A stretch of 64,000 nt of DNA, taken from positions 2,019,001 to 2,083,000 of the forward strand of contig NZ_CP076457.1 of the NCBI RefSeq assembly GCF_018866325.1, written 5' to 3'. Numbering within the stretch: position 1 is the stretch's first letter; the number at the start of each line of letters is the position of its first letter. Origin of the DNA: Streptomyces sp. YPW6. Lineage in GTDB: Bacteria > Actinomycetota > Actinomycetes > Streptomycetales > Streptomycetaceae. Shown piece by piece: positions 30,398-41,051 of this stretch. The notes beneath the pieces were generated by a model, which saw only the letters and a program-made list of their open reading frames with translations, was not told where the DNA came from and did no database searches. Both the position numbers and the translations under genes were made by a program.

Positions 30398-30553
30398 GCG
30401 GGGGCTCCTGGTTGCTCTGAGATCTGCGGGCCTGCTGGAGGGCGTACGGCCCGGTGGGGTGTCCGGCGGTCCTCCTCCCGGACACCCGACCGGAAAAAAC
30501 GCCGGTTCCGACGCCCCCGGGAAGAGGGCGCCAGGAACCGGCGCAGTGGCTCG

Positions 30554-30778
30554 CTACTTGCTGGCGGAGCCGGCAGCCTTGCCGAAGCGGGCCTCGAAGC
30601 GGGCCACGCGGCCGCCGGTGTCGAGGATCTTCTGCTTGCCCGTGTAGAACGGGTGGCACTCGGAGCAGACGTCGGCACGGATGCTGCCGCCGTCGATGGT
30701 GCTCCGGGTGGTGAACGAGGCACCGCAGGTGCAGCTGACCTGCGTCTCGACGTACTCGGGGTGGATGTCGCGCTTCAA
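30554..30778 (-). CDS. rpmE: 50S ribosomal protein L31, zinc-binding form
   Basis: A 74-residue protein starting with TTG ([19 protein letters not shown]). Four Cys in SCTCG and DVCSECHPF make it the zinc-binding (C+) type, in contrast to the Zur-regulated C- paralogue. TTG at 30778 has TAGGAGAC just upstream; ATG codons further up give no conserved sequence. Ends with basic residues for rRNA binding ([19 protein letters not shown]). Confidence 0.95.
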   Translation of the reverse strand: MKRDIHPEYVETQVSCTCGASFTTRSTIDGGSIRADVCSECHPFYTGKQKILDTGGRVARFEARFGKAAGSASK

Positions 30779-30942
30779 GGTGTCTCCTAGTTTCGGGAGG
30801 GCGCCGGGTCGTCCGCGCGGATTGCGCGGCCGTGAACCGGGGCCGACGTACCAGTCTGCCAGGACCGGCCGTATCTCCCAAAACCGGGGGCGGGGCGCGG
30901 GTATTCCCACGGCCCGGCCGTGTACCTGGGGTGACCGGAGGG

Positions 30943-32046
30943 CTACTCGACGAGCGTGCCGGCGTCGCCCTTGTCACCGGCCGACTTCTCGGTGGCGGAG
31001 GCGGGGACCGGCCGGTCGTTCCTGAGCGCGGCCCAGACCTGCCGGCCCGCCTCCTCCTGCGGGAGGACCCGGTTCGGGTCGGCCGGGTCGTACTCCACGG
31101 GCAGGGTCACCATGTGGACGTCGTCGGCGCCGAGCCCCTTGAGTCCGCCGGCGAAGCCGGTGAGCTTCTTGACGGAGCCGAGTCCGGAGTCGGTGGTGAC
31201 GGCCTTGGTGGCGGCGTCCGCGAGACCGTAGAGCTTCTTGGGGTTGGAGAACACCCCGACGCTCCTGGTCTGCTCGATGAGCGCCTTGATGAACGCCTGC
31301 TGGAGCTGGATGCGTCCCAGGTCGCTGCCGTCGCCCACGCTCTTGCGGGTGCGGACGAGGCCCAGGGACTCCTCGCCGTTCAGGGTGTGGGTGCCGGGCT
31401 CCAGATCGAGGTGGCTCTTGGAGTCGTCGATCGCGGTCTTCGTGGTGATCTCGACGCCGCCGAGCTCGTCGATGAGCTTCTTGAAGCCCGTGAAGTCGAC
31501 TTCCAGGTAGTGGTCCATGCGGATGCCGGACATCGACTCGACGGTCTTGACCGCGCAGGCGGGCCCGCCGACCTCGTAGGCGGTGTTGAACATGGCCCGG
31601 TGCTCGGCGGGGACCCGGTCGCCGGTGGTGTCGCTCTCGCAGGCGGGGCGGTCGATCAGGGTGTCGCGCGGTATCGAGACGACGCTCGCCGAGTGGTGGC
31701 CCTTGTCGACGTGGACGACCATCGCCGTGTCGGAGCGGGCCGCGCCCTCGTCCCGGCCGTACGCGCCGTTGTCGCCGGAGCGCGAGTCGGAGCCCAGCAC
31801 CAGGATGTCCTGCGAGCCGTCGTCGACGTCGTCGGGGCGGTCGGTGCCGAGTTTGGCGTCGATGTCGATGCTGGAGAGGTTCCCGTCGAGCGCCAGGTAG
31901 GCGTAGCCGAGCCCGGCCCCGCCGACGACCACGACCCCCGCCACCGTCCAGGCCGCGACGACCTTCGCGCGGTGCCGGCGATCCGGCTTCCTCCGTCGGC
32001 TGCCGGTGCCGCGTATGCGGCCCGCGCCCCTGCTCTGCTCGCTCAC
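30943..32046 (-). CDS. LytR-CpsA-Psr (LCP) family cell-wall glycopolymer ligase
   Basis: A 367-residue protein with a basic cytoplasmic head ([17 protein letters not shown]), one membrane segment ([20 protein letters not shown]) and an extracellular LCP domain: [55 protein letters not shown] and GLVRTRKS with the conserved Arg residues. LCP proteins move lipid-linked polymers onto peptidoglycan. The WecA-like transferase at 24056 could supply a lipid-linked precursor. The gene lies between rpmE and rho, as in other Streptomyces. Confidence 0.93.
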   Translation of the reverse strand: MSEQSRGAGRIRGTGSRRRKPDRRHRAKVVAAWTVAGVVVVGGAGLGYAYLALDGNLSSIDIDAKLGTDRPDDVDDGSQDILVLGSDSRSGDNGAYGRDEGAARSDTAMVVHVDKGHHSASVVSIPRDTLIDRPACESDTTGDRVPAEHRAMFNTAYEVGGPACAVKTVESMSGIRMDHYLEVDFTGFKKLIDELGGVEITTKTAIDDSKSHLDLEPGTHTLNGEESLGLVRTRKSVGDGSDLGRIQLQQAFIKALIEQTRSVGVFSNPKKLYGLADAATKAVTTDSGLGSVKKLTGFAGGLKGLGADDVHMVTLPVEYDPADPNRVLPQEEAGRQVWAALRNDRPVPASATEKSAGDKGDAGTLVE

Positions 32047-32157
32047 GCGTCTCCCTCGTCACTCCTGTGCGCCCGTGTGCCCCCTGCCGTGGTGTTCCAC
32101 GCGCGGTCGGCCTCATGTGCTGGGACGGCCGAAGCACCAGAAAGAGTTGCATACGCG

Positions 32158-32191
32158 CCTGTGGCCCCCGTCGGATGACGGGGGCCACAGG
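32158..32191. terminator. strong hairpin between the LCP gene and the protease remnant
   Basis: Perfect 15-bp stem CCTGTGGCCCCCGTC with its complement and loop GGAT. It lies 121 bases past the stop of the minus-strand protease remnant and upstream of the LCP gene, so it is probably the old terminator of the protease gene. Confidence 0.8.
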
Positions 32192-32311
32192 TCTGACGGG
32201 CGTACGAGCCGTGAGGCGGCGTTCACCTGGGGTTTCGTGCCCGGTACAGCCGGGTCGCGGACGGGGCCGGAGACGGGACCGGTGTGGCCAAGGTCTCGGG
32301 CCCGGCGCGGG

Positions 32312-33260
32312 TCAGCCGAAGAGGTTGTAGTTGTTCGCTCCGGTGCCCAGCAGCTTGCGGGAGCTGAAGATGCCGCTGTCGGACCTGCCGGTGCCAGTAC
32401 AGGTTGCCGTCCTTGCCGCGCACCAGCAGGTCCTGGTTGTCGTCGCGGTTCAGGTCCGTCTGGAGCAGCACGTCGATGCCGCCCCAGTCGGGGCTGTACG
32501 TGGACTTCGACATGGCGGTGCCGGTCGACTCGAACTGGTACATCGTGTTGTTGGACGCCCTGCGGGCCATCAGGTCGGCGCGGTGGTCCCAGGTCATGTT
32601 GGTGTCGTAGGCGCGCGCGTTGATGTCCGGCACGTACGTGGTCACCTTCACGAAGACGCTGTACGCGCCCTCGCCGACGCAGTCCTCGATGCCCCAGGAG
32701 ACGATGCCGACGAGCCTGCCACCGATGACCAGCGGGCCACCCGAGTCGCCGTTGCACGCCCCGAGGGTCTCCGCGTCGCTCGCGCCGGTCCTGCCCGCGC
32801 AGACCATGTGACCCGCGACGAAGTAACTGCCGTACGAGTTACGGCAGTCCGTGTCCGGGACGATCGGGAGGGTCGCGGAGCGCAGGGTGATGGAGATGGC
32901 GTCGTCGGTGGAGCTGGTGCGGCCCCAGCCGTAGACCTTGGCCTGGGTGCCCGCGGCGTAGAGGCCGGTGTCCGTCTTGGCCGCGACCGGAAGGGACTTG
33001 GCCGTGACCGGCTCGAAGAGGGTGAAGCCGGCGACGTCGTTGTCGGCCGCGCCCTGCACGTCCTTGTAGAGCGGGCTGTTCCACTGCCGGTAGGGCCAGG
33101 AGACGGTACCGCTGCTGTTCGGCTCGGTGGAGGTGCTGCCGGTGACGACCGCGCCGTTGGTGTTCCAGTCGTAGCCCTTGACGCAGTGTGCGGCGGTGGC
33201 GATCTTCGTGGGCGCGATGACGACGCCGCCGCAGAAAAAGTACGTCAGGGAGAACGGAAG
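32312..33260 (-). pseudogene. trypsin-like serine protease with FG-GAP tail, truncated and frameshifted
   Basis: Read on the minus strand, homology begins abruptly at about 33250 with YFFCGGVVIAPTKIATAAHC, so the signal peptide, propeptide and Ile-Val-Gly-Gly start of the protease are gone. The catalytic triad is intact: His in TAAHC, Asp in ADNDVAGFTLF, Ser in GDSGGPLVIGG. After the protease comes an FG-GAP/VCBS-like repeat (DLNRDDNQDLLVRGKDGNLY). Near 32385-32400 the frame shifts: the natural end GRSDSGIFSSRKLLGTGANN with stop at 32312 is in another frame. The region 33255-33310 in front is purine-rich filler. No start codon with a ribosome site exists. It lies between rho and the LCP gene, which are usually neighbours. 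Confidence 0.85.
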
Positions 33261-33310
33261 GGGAAGGTGCGGGGAGGAAAAGCAGGAAGAGAAGGGAACC
33301 ACGCGCACGG

Positions 33311-33352
33311 AAAAGGGCTCCGCCCCCGCGCCGAAGCGCGGGGGCGGAGCCC
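33311..33352 (-). terminator. intrinsic terminator behind rho
   Basis: 17-bp stem GGGCTCCGCCCCCGCGC with its complement around a 4-base loop (33315-33352); on the minus strand the stem is followed by TTTT. It lies 31 bases past the rho stop codon. Confidence 0.88.
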
Positions 33353-33382
33353 GGAGAGCCGGCGGGCCCGGCGTGCGACCGG

Positions 33383-35386
<2,004 letters not shown>

Positions 35387-35775
35387 GAAGGGTCCTTCCC
35401 TGGAGCGGACGTCGGCCTTCTGGCTCGGCGACCGGTTGTGCTGTCCGACTACGGTCTGTTGATCTTGCTGGATCGCGGACCTTGCCGGGGCGGTGGTCCG
35501 CCGGGTACGGCGGAGAGATGAACGTGCGGGGTCCGGCGCGAGATCCCCCTGCTCGGCCCACTCCTGGACGAGCGAGGGGTGTCGTGCCGGTTCCGGAGCG
35601 TGCTCGAAACTGCTCAGGCAGGCTGCTCAGGCAGTTGGGGAGGCTCCCGGAAGAATGGTGGTCCCGGAGGGGGACACGAAGCAACGCGCCTCAACGACGT
35701 CGATTGCAGACTTGAGGTTAACACTACCGGCTCCAACAAACATTCCCCCTCTCGCTCACCGGTAATCACATGCGG
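35387..35775. other. rho leader and promoter region
   Basis: 389 bases between rho and the thrB stop. A -10-like TAGTGT (minus strand, 35721-35726) would give a leader of about 330 bases, long enough for Rho-dependent autoregulation as known for other rho genes. It contains repeated CTGCCTGAGCAG blocks near 35610-35635. No open reading frame of weight seen. Confidence 0.45.
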
Positions 35776-36693
35776 TTACGCGGCCAGCGGCAGCACACTC
35801 GCGCCCGCGGCGTCGAGGGCCAGCCGGTTCGCCGCCCACCCCTCCCCCGCCAGTCGGGCGACCTTGTCGGCCGAACCCTCCTCCGTCAGGGCCAGGACCG
35901 TGGGTCCGGCGCCGGAGATGACCGCGGGCACTCCGTCGGCGCGCAGGCGGTTCACCAGCTCGACGCTCTCCGGCATGGCCGGGCCCCGGTACTCCTGGTG
36001 GATCCGGTCCTCGGTGGCGGCGAGCAGCAGCTCGGGGCGGCGGGTCAGGGCCTCGACGAGCAGGGCCGCCCGGCCGGCGTTGAGGGCCGCGTCGACGTGC
36101 GGGACGGTGCGCGGGAGCAGGCCGCGCGCCGTCTCGGTGAGCACCGGCCGCCCGGGCACGAAGACGACGGGCACGACGGAGCCGGCGGGGTCCATCCGGA
36201 TCGCCCGCGCCGCGCCGGCGTCCGTCCACGCGAGGGTGAATCCGCCGAGCAGACAGGCCGCGACGTTGTCGGGGTGCCCCTCGATCTCGGTCGCCAGCTC
36301 CAGCAGGGCCGCGTCGTCGAGGCGGGCGTCGCCGCCGGTCGTCACGGCGCGGGCGGCGACGATTCCGGCGCAGATGGCGGCGGAGGAGGAGCCGAGGCCG
36401 CGGCCGTGCGGGATGCGGTTGGCGCAGACGATCTCCAGCCCGCGGGGCTGGCCGCCGAGCAGGTCGAACGCGGTGCGCATCGAGCGCACGAGCAGGTGGC
36501 TCTCGTCGCGGGGCAGGGTTTCGCCGCCCTCGCCCGCGATGTCGATGTGCAGCCCGGAGTCGGCGACCCGGACGACGACGTCGTCGTACAGCCCCAGCGA
36601 GAGGCCGAGGGCGTCGAAACCCGGCCCCAGGTTGGCGCTGGTGGCGGGGACGCGCACCCGGACGGCGGCGGCTCGGAACGCGGGACCGGCCAT
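35776..36693 (-). CDS. thrB: homoserine kinase
   Basis: A 305-residue GHMP kinase. N-terminal VRVRVPATSANLGPGFDALG, the ATP motif IPHGRGLGSSSAAICAG and the C-terminal GAGPTVLAL. It phosphorylates homoserine to O-phosphohomoserine, the substrate of ThrC. ATG at 36693 follows AAGGAGTGG; the longer frame to 36831 is unrelated. It is separated from thrC by 405 bases, so it may have its own promoter. Confidence 0.96.
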   Translation of the reverse strand: MAGPAFRAAAVRVRVPATSANLGPGFDALGLSLGLYDDVVVRVADSGLHIDIAGEGGETLPRDESHLLVRSMRTAFDLLGGQPRGLEIVCANRIPHGRGLGSSSAAICAGIVAARAVTTGGDARLDDAALLELATEIEGHPDNVAACLLGGFTLAWTDAGAARAIRMDPAGSVVPVVFVPGRPVLTETARGLLPRTVPHVDAALNAGRAALLVEALTRRPELLLAATEDRIHQEYRGPAMPESVELVNRLRADGVPAVISGAGPTVLALTEEGSADKVARLAGEGWAANRLALDAAGASVLPLAA

Positions 36694-37098
36694 CGGTCGG
36701 ACCACTCCTTGTAAGGCGGCGGGGATGCAGTGCGGTGGATCTGCGGCGGCGGGGGCTGCGGGGACGGGGGCGCTACACGGTGCGCACCGGGGTGTACAGG
36801 GGATCCGGTGGCCCGTCCCGCGTTCGTCCACGACGGCTGCCGTACCGCAGCGGACCGTCGGGCGGGTGTCGGGCGGATGGGGTACAGCTTATCGAAGGAA
36901 GGTTCTGTCGCGACATAGGGCGCACAGGAGGCGCACGATGCGTGTCGCCCGCCGCCTATGCGCTCTCAGCCCCGGAAAGAGGGCGGTTGAGCTGGGTTGT
37001 CCTGGTTGACCCGGCCGGCGTCGGCCGGGCGGCGGGCGGCCGTTTTGCGGCCGGCGGACCCGGGCCGCGACGGCCGCCGCGGCCCGTCCGGCACCGGC
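36694..37098. other. 405-base gap between thrC and thrB
   Basis: GC-rich sequence with several short self-complementary parts just behind thrC (for example CGGCCG-CAAAA-CGGCCG and CCGGC-CGAC-GCCGG, minus strand). A less GC-rich stretch at 36885-36915 (AGCTTATCGAAGGAAGGTTC) may hold a promoter for thrB. No gene, tRNA or clear attenuator leader peptide was found. Confidence 0.4.
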
Positions 37099-38169
37099 TC
37101 AGACGAGTCCGAGCCGCTCGGCCGCGGTGGCCGCGTCGACCGGGACCGTGACCGGCTGCGGTGCGCCCGCGACGGCCCAGTCGGGGTCCTTGAGGCCGTT
37201 GCCGGTGACCGTGCAGACGATCTTCTGGCCGGGGTCGACCTTGCCCTCCTCGGCGGCCTTGAGCAGACCGGCGACGGACGCGGCCGACGCGGGCTCCACG
37301 AAGACCCCCTCCTGGGAGGCCAACAGCCGGTACGCGGAGAGGATCTGCCGGTCCGTCACCTCGTCGATGAAGCCTCCCGACTCGTCCCGCGCGGCGAGCG
37401 CGTAGTTCCAGGAGGCCGGGTTCCCGATGCGGATCGCGGTGGCGATGGTGGACGGGTCCTTGACGACCTCGCCGCGCACGATGGGCGCGGAACCGGACGC
37501 CTGGAAGCCCCACATGCGCGGGGAGCGGCTGGACACGCCGTCACCGGCGTACTCGGTGTACCCCTTCCAGTACGCGGTGATGTTGCCCGCGTTGCCGACC
37601 GGCAGGACGTGGAGGTCGGGGGCGTCGCCGAGCGCGTCGACGATCTCGAACGCGGCGGTCTTCTGGCCCTCGATCCGGACCGGGTTGACCGAATTGACCA
37701 GCGCCACCGGGTAGTTGTCCGAGAGCCCGCGGGCCAGGGTCAGGCAGTCGTCGAAGTTGCCGTCGACCTGGAGGATCTTCGCGCCGTGGACGAGGGCCTG
37801 GCCCATCTTGCCGAGCGCGATCTTGCCCTGCGGTACGAGGACGGCGCAGACCATGCCCGCGCGCACCGCGTACGCCGCGGCGGACGCGGAGGTGTTGCCG
37901 GTGGAGGCGCAGATGACGGCCTGCGCGCCCTCCTCCTTGGCCCGGGTGATGGCCATGGTCATGCCGCGGTCCTTGAAGGAACCGGTGGGGTTGGCGCCCT
38001 CGACCTTGAGGTGCACCTCGCAGCCCGTGCGCTCGGAGAGGACCTGCGCCGGTACGAGCGGCGTGCCGCCCTCACGAAGTGTGACGACCGGCGTCGTCGC
38101 CGTGACCGGAAGCCGGTCCCGGTACTCCTCGATGATGCCGCGCCACTGGTGGGTGCCCTTGCTGGTCAT
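37099..38169 (-). CDS. thrC: threonine synthase
   Basis: A 356-residue fold-type II PLP enzyme. PLP Lys lies in [14 protein letters not shown]; the phosphate-binding Gly loop is [31 protein letters not shown] is the substrate loop. It turns O-phosphohomoserine into threonine. It starts 6 bases after the hom stop, so hom-thrC form an operon. The short form without the plant-type N-terminal SAM domain. Confidence 0.96.
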   Translation of the reverse strand: MTSKGTHQWRGIIEEYRDRLPVTATTPVVTLREGGTPLVPAQVLSERTGCEVHLKVEGANPTGSFKDRGMTMAITRAKEEGAQAVICASTGNTSASAAAYAVRAGMVCAVLVPQGKIALGKMGQALVHGAKILQVDGNFDDCLTLARGLSDNYPVALVNSVNPVRIEGQKTAAFEIVDALGDAPDLHVLPVGNAGNITAYWKGYTEYAGDGVSSRSPRMWGFQASGSAPIVRGEVVKDPSTIATAIRIGNPASWNYALAARDESGGFIDEVTDRQILSAYRLLASQEGVFVEPASAASVAGLLKAAEEGKVDPGQKIVCTVTGNGLKDPDWAVAGAPQPVTVPVDAATAAERLGLV

Positions 38170-38175
38170 GGGTCC

Positions 38176-39477
38176 TTACTCCCCTTCAACACGCATGATG
38201 CTGGCGACACCGCGCACGGTGTCGAGCTTGCGCAGCGCTTCGACGGTCCCGGAGAGGGCGGCGTCGAGCGCGCGGTGGGTGACGACGACGAGCGATGCCT
38301 CGCCGTCCGAGTCCGGCCTGCCCTGCTGGCGGACCGTGTCGATCGATACGCCCTGCTCGGCGAAGACCGTCGCGACCTGGGCGAGGACGCCCGGCTTGTC
38401 GGCCACGTCGAGGCTGATGTGGTAGCGCGTGACGACCTCGCCCATGGGGCTGACCGGCAGGCGCGTATAGGCGGACTCACCGGGTCCGGTGGCCTCGCCC
38501 AGTTTGTTGCGGCAGACCGCGACGAGGTCGCCGAGGACGGCCGATGCGGTCGGGGAACCACCGGCGCCGGGCCCGTAGAACATGAGCTGCCCGGCGGCGT
38601 CGGCCTCGACGAACACCGCGTTGTACGCCTCACGGACGGAGGCCAGGGGGTGGCTGAGCGGGATCATCGCGGGGTGGACGCGGGCGGTGACGGAGGCCCC
38701 GTCGGCGGCGCGCTCGCAGATGGCCAGCAGCTTCACCGTGCAGCCCATGCGGCGGGCGGAGGCGATGTCGGCGGCGGTGACCTCGGTGATGCCCTCGCGG
38801 TGCACGTCGCCGATCTTCACGCGGGTGTGGAAGGCGATCCCGGCGAGGATCGCGGCCTTCGCGGCGGCGTCGAAGCCCTCGACGTCGGCGGTCGGGTCGG
38901 CCTCGGCGTACCCCAGGGCGGTGGCCTCGTCGAGCGCCTCGGAGTAGCCGGCGCCGCTGGTGTCCATCTTGTCGAGGATGAAGTTGGTGGTGCCGTTGAC
39001 GATGCCGAGCACCCGGTTGACCTTGTCGCCCGCGAGCGACTCGCGCAGCGGCCGCACCAGCGGGATGGCCCCGGCGACGGCGGCCTCGTAGTACAGGTCG
39101 CGGCCGTACTTCTCGGCGGCGGCGTGCAGGGCGGCGCCGTCCTCGGCGAGCAGCGCCTTGTTCGCGGAGACGACGCTCGCGCCGTTCTCGAAGGCGGTGG
39201 TGATGAGCGTACGGGCCGGCTCGATGCCCCCGATGACCTCGACGACGACGTCGATGTCGCCGCGCCGCACGAGCGCGGTCGCGTCGGTGGTGATGAGTGC
39301 GGGGTCGATGCCCTCACGCACCTTCGAGGGGCGGCGGACGGCCACACCGGCGAGCTCGACGGGCGCGCCGATGCGTGCCGCGAGGTCGTCGGCGTGCGTC
39401 GTCATGATGCGCGCCACCTCTGAGCCGACCACACCACAGCCCAGCAGCGCCACCTTCAGCGGACGCGTACGCATCAT
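38176..39477 (-). CDS. hom: homoserine dehydrogenase with ACT domain
   Basis: A 433-residue enzyme. NAD(P) motif VALLGCGVVGSEVARI, catalytic segment EGFDAAAKAAILAGIAF with the active Lys region, and a C-terminal ACT regulatory domain (HISLDVADKPGVLAQVATVF), the site of threonine feedback inhibition in actinobacteria. It reduces aspartate semialdehyde to homoserine. Two adjacent ATG codons at 39477/39474 follow GAGGTCGG. There is no fused aspartokinase. It heads the hom-thrC unit, 152 bases behind lysA. Confidence 0.96.
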   Translation of the reverse strand: MMRTRPLKVALLGCGVVGSEVARIMTTHADDLAARIGAPVELAGVAVRRPSKVREGIDPALITTDATALVRRGDIDVVVEVIGGIEPARTLITTAFENGASVVSANKALLAEDGAALHAAAEKYGRDLYYEAAVAGAIPLVRPLRESLAGDKVNRVLGIVNGTTNFILDKMDTSGAGYSEALDEATALGYAEADPTADVEGFDAAAKAAILAGIAFHTRVKIGDVHREGITEVTAADIASARRMGCTVKLLAICERAADGASVTARVHPAMIPLSHPLASVREAYNAVFVEADAAGQLMFYGPGAGGSPTASAVLGDLVAVCRNKLGEATGPGESAYTRLPVSPMGEVVTRYHISLDVADKPGVLAQVATVFAEQGVSIDTVRQQGRPDSDGEASLVVVTHRALDAALSGTVEALRKLDTVRGVASIMRVEGE

Positions 39478-39629
39478 CCGACCTCGTTTCTCATACCTGG
39501 ACCCTCCGGAGATCGGGGGGCTGCGTCGCCCACCCTCCCCTCGCCGGAGGGTCGTGCTCATCAGGGACCAGTCTCACTCACCGGACGGGAGTTTCTGACC
39601 CACGTCCGGATCCTGAGATGACTATTTCA

Positions 39630-41021
39630 TCAGCCGACATCGAGACGCAGGAGATCTTCCTCCGTCTCGCGCCGGACGATCACGCGTGCCTCACCGTCGC
39701 GCACTGCGACGACCGGCGGACGCAGCGCGTGGTTGTAGTTGCTCGCCATGGAACGGCAGTAGGCGCCGGTGGCGGGGACGGCGATCAGGTCGCCGGGGGC
39801 CAGGTCGGCGGGGAGGAAGGCGTCCTTGACCACGATGTCGCCGCTCTCGCAGTGCTTGCCGACGACCCGGACGAGCATCGGTTCGGCGTCCGAGGTGCGC
39901 GAGACGAGCGCGACGGTGTACTCGGCGTCGTACAGCGCGGTGCGGATGTTGTCCGACATGCCGCCGTCGACGCTGACGTAGGTCCGCAGCCCCTCCAGGG
40001 GCTTGATCGTGCCGACCTCGTACAGCGTGAACGCGGTGGGTCCGACGATGGCGCGGCCCGGCTCGACGGAGATCCGGGGGGTGCGCAGCTTCGCGGCCTC
40101 GCACTCGCGGCTGACGATGTCGGTGAGCGCCTTGGCGATCTCGTGCGGCTCGCGGGGGTCGTCTTCGGAGGTGTAGGCGATGCCGAGGCCGCCGCCGAGG
40201 TCGATCTCGGGCAGTTCGACGCCGTGCTCGTCGCGGATCTCCGCGAGCAGTTGCACCACGCGCCGGGCGGAGACCTCGAAGCCGGCCATGTCGAAGATCT
40301 GCGAGCCGATGTGGGAGTGGACGCCGACGAGCTCCAGGGCGTCGAGCGCGAGCGCGCGGCGTACGGCCTCGGCGGCCTGTCCGTCGGCGAGCGCGATGCC
40401 GAACTTCTGGTCCTCGTGCGCGGTGGCGATGAACTCGTGGGTGTGGGCCTCGACACCGACGGTGACGCGGATCTGCACGCGCTGGCGGACGCCGTGGCGC
40501 CGGGCGACGTGGGCGACGCGGACGATCTCCTGGAAGGAGTCGAGCACGATCCGCCCGACGCCGGCCTCGACGGCGCGCTCGATCTCGGCGACGGTCTTGT
40601 TGTTGCCGTGGAAGGCGATGCGCTCGGCCGGCATACCGGCGTCGAGGGCGGTGGTCAGCTCTCCGCCCGAGCAGACGTCGAGGTTGAGTCCTTCCTCCTT
40701 GAGCCAGCGCACGACGGCACGCGAGAGGAAGGCCTTCCCGGCGTAGAAGACGTCGGCGTCGGCCCCGAAGGCGTCGGCCCAGGCGCGGCAGCGGGCCCGG
40801 AAGTCGCTCTCGTCGAGGAAGTAGGCGGGGGTGCCGAACTCCTCGGCGAGCCGGGCGACGGCGATCCCGCCGACGGTGAGGGCCCCGTCGGCGTCACGGG
40901 TGACGGTGCGCGACCAGACCTTCTCGTCGAGGACGTTGAGGTCGGCGGCGGGCGCGGAGTAGTGGCCCTCGGGGAGGACGTCGGCGTGACGGGGGCCGGC
41001 GGGGTGTGCGGAGCGGCTCAT
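39630..41021 (-). CDS. lysA: diaminopimelate decarboxylase
   Basis: A 463-residue fold-type III PLP enzyme. PLP Lys in DVFYAGKAFLSRAV; PLP-binding Gly loop EIDLGGGLGIAYT; substrate Arg/Glu region VSVEPGRAIVG; C-terminal Cys-Glu GKHCESGDIV and Tyr in ATGAYCRSMASNYN. It makes lysine from meso-diaminopimelate. An about 35-residue N-terminal extension is usual for streptomycete LysA. It lies 30 bases behind the ArgS-like gene and upstream of hom, grouping aspartate-family genes. Confidence 0.96.
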   Translation of the reverse strand: MSRSAHPAGPRHADVLPEGHYSAPAADLNVLDEKVWSRTVTRDADGALTVGGIAVARLAEEFGTPAYFLDESDFRARCRAWADAFGADADVFYAGKAFLSRAVVRWLKEEGLNLDVCSGGELTTALDAGMPAERIAFHGNNKTVAEIERAVEAGVGRIVLDSFQEIVRVAHVARRHGVRQRVQIRVTVGVEAHTHEFIATAHEDQKFGIALADGQAAEAVRRALALDALELVGVHSHIGSQIFDMAGFEVSARRVVQLLAEIRDEHGVELPEIDLGGGLGIAYTSEDDPREPHEIAKALTDIVSRECEAAKLRTPRISVEPGRAIVGPTAFTLYEVGTIKPLEGLRTYVSVDGGMSDNIRTALYDAEYTVALVSRTSDAEPMLVRVVGKHCESGDIVVKDAFLPADLAPGDLIAVPATGAYCRSMASNYNHALRPPVVAVRDGEARVIVRRETEEDLLRLDVG

Positions 41022-41051
41022 CGTGATGCTCTCTCGGGTCTTCTGGTCTCG

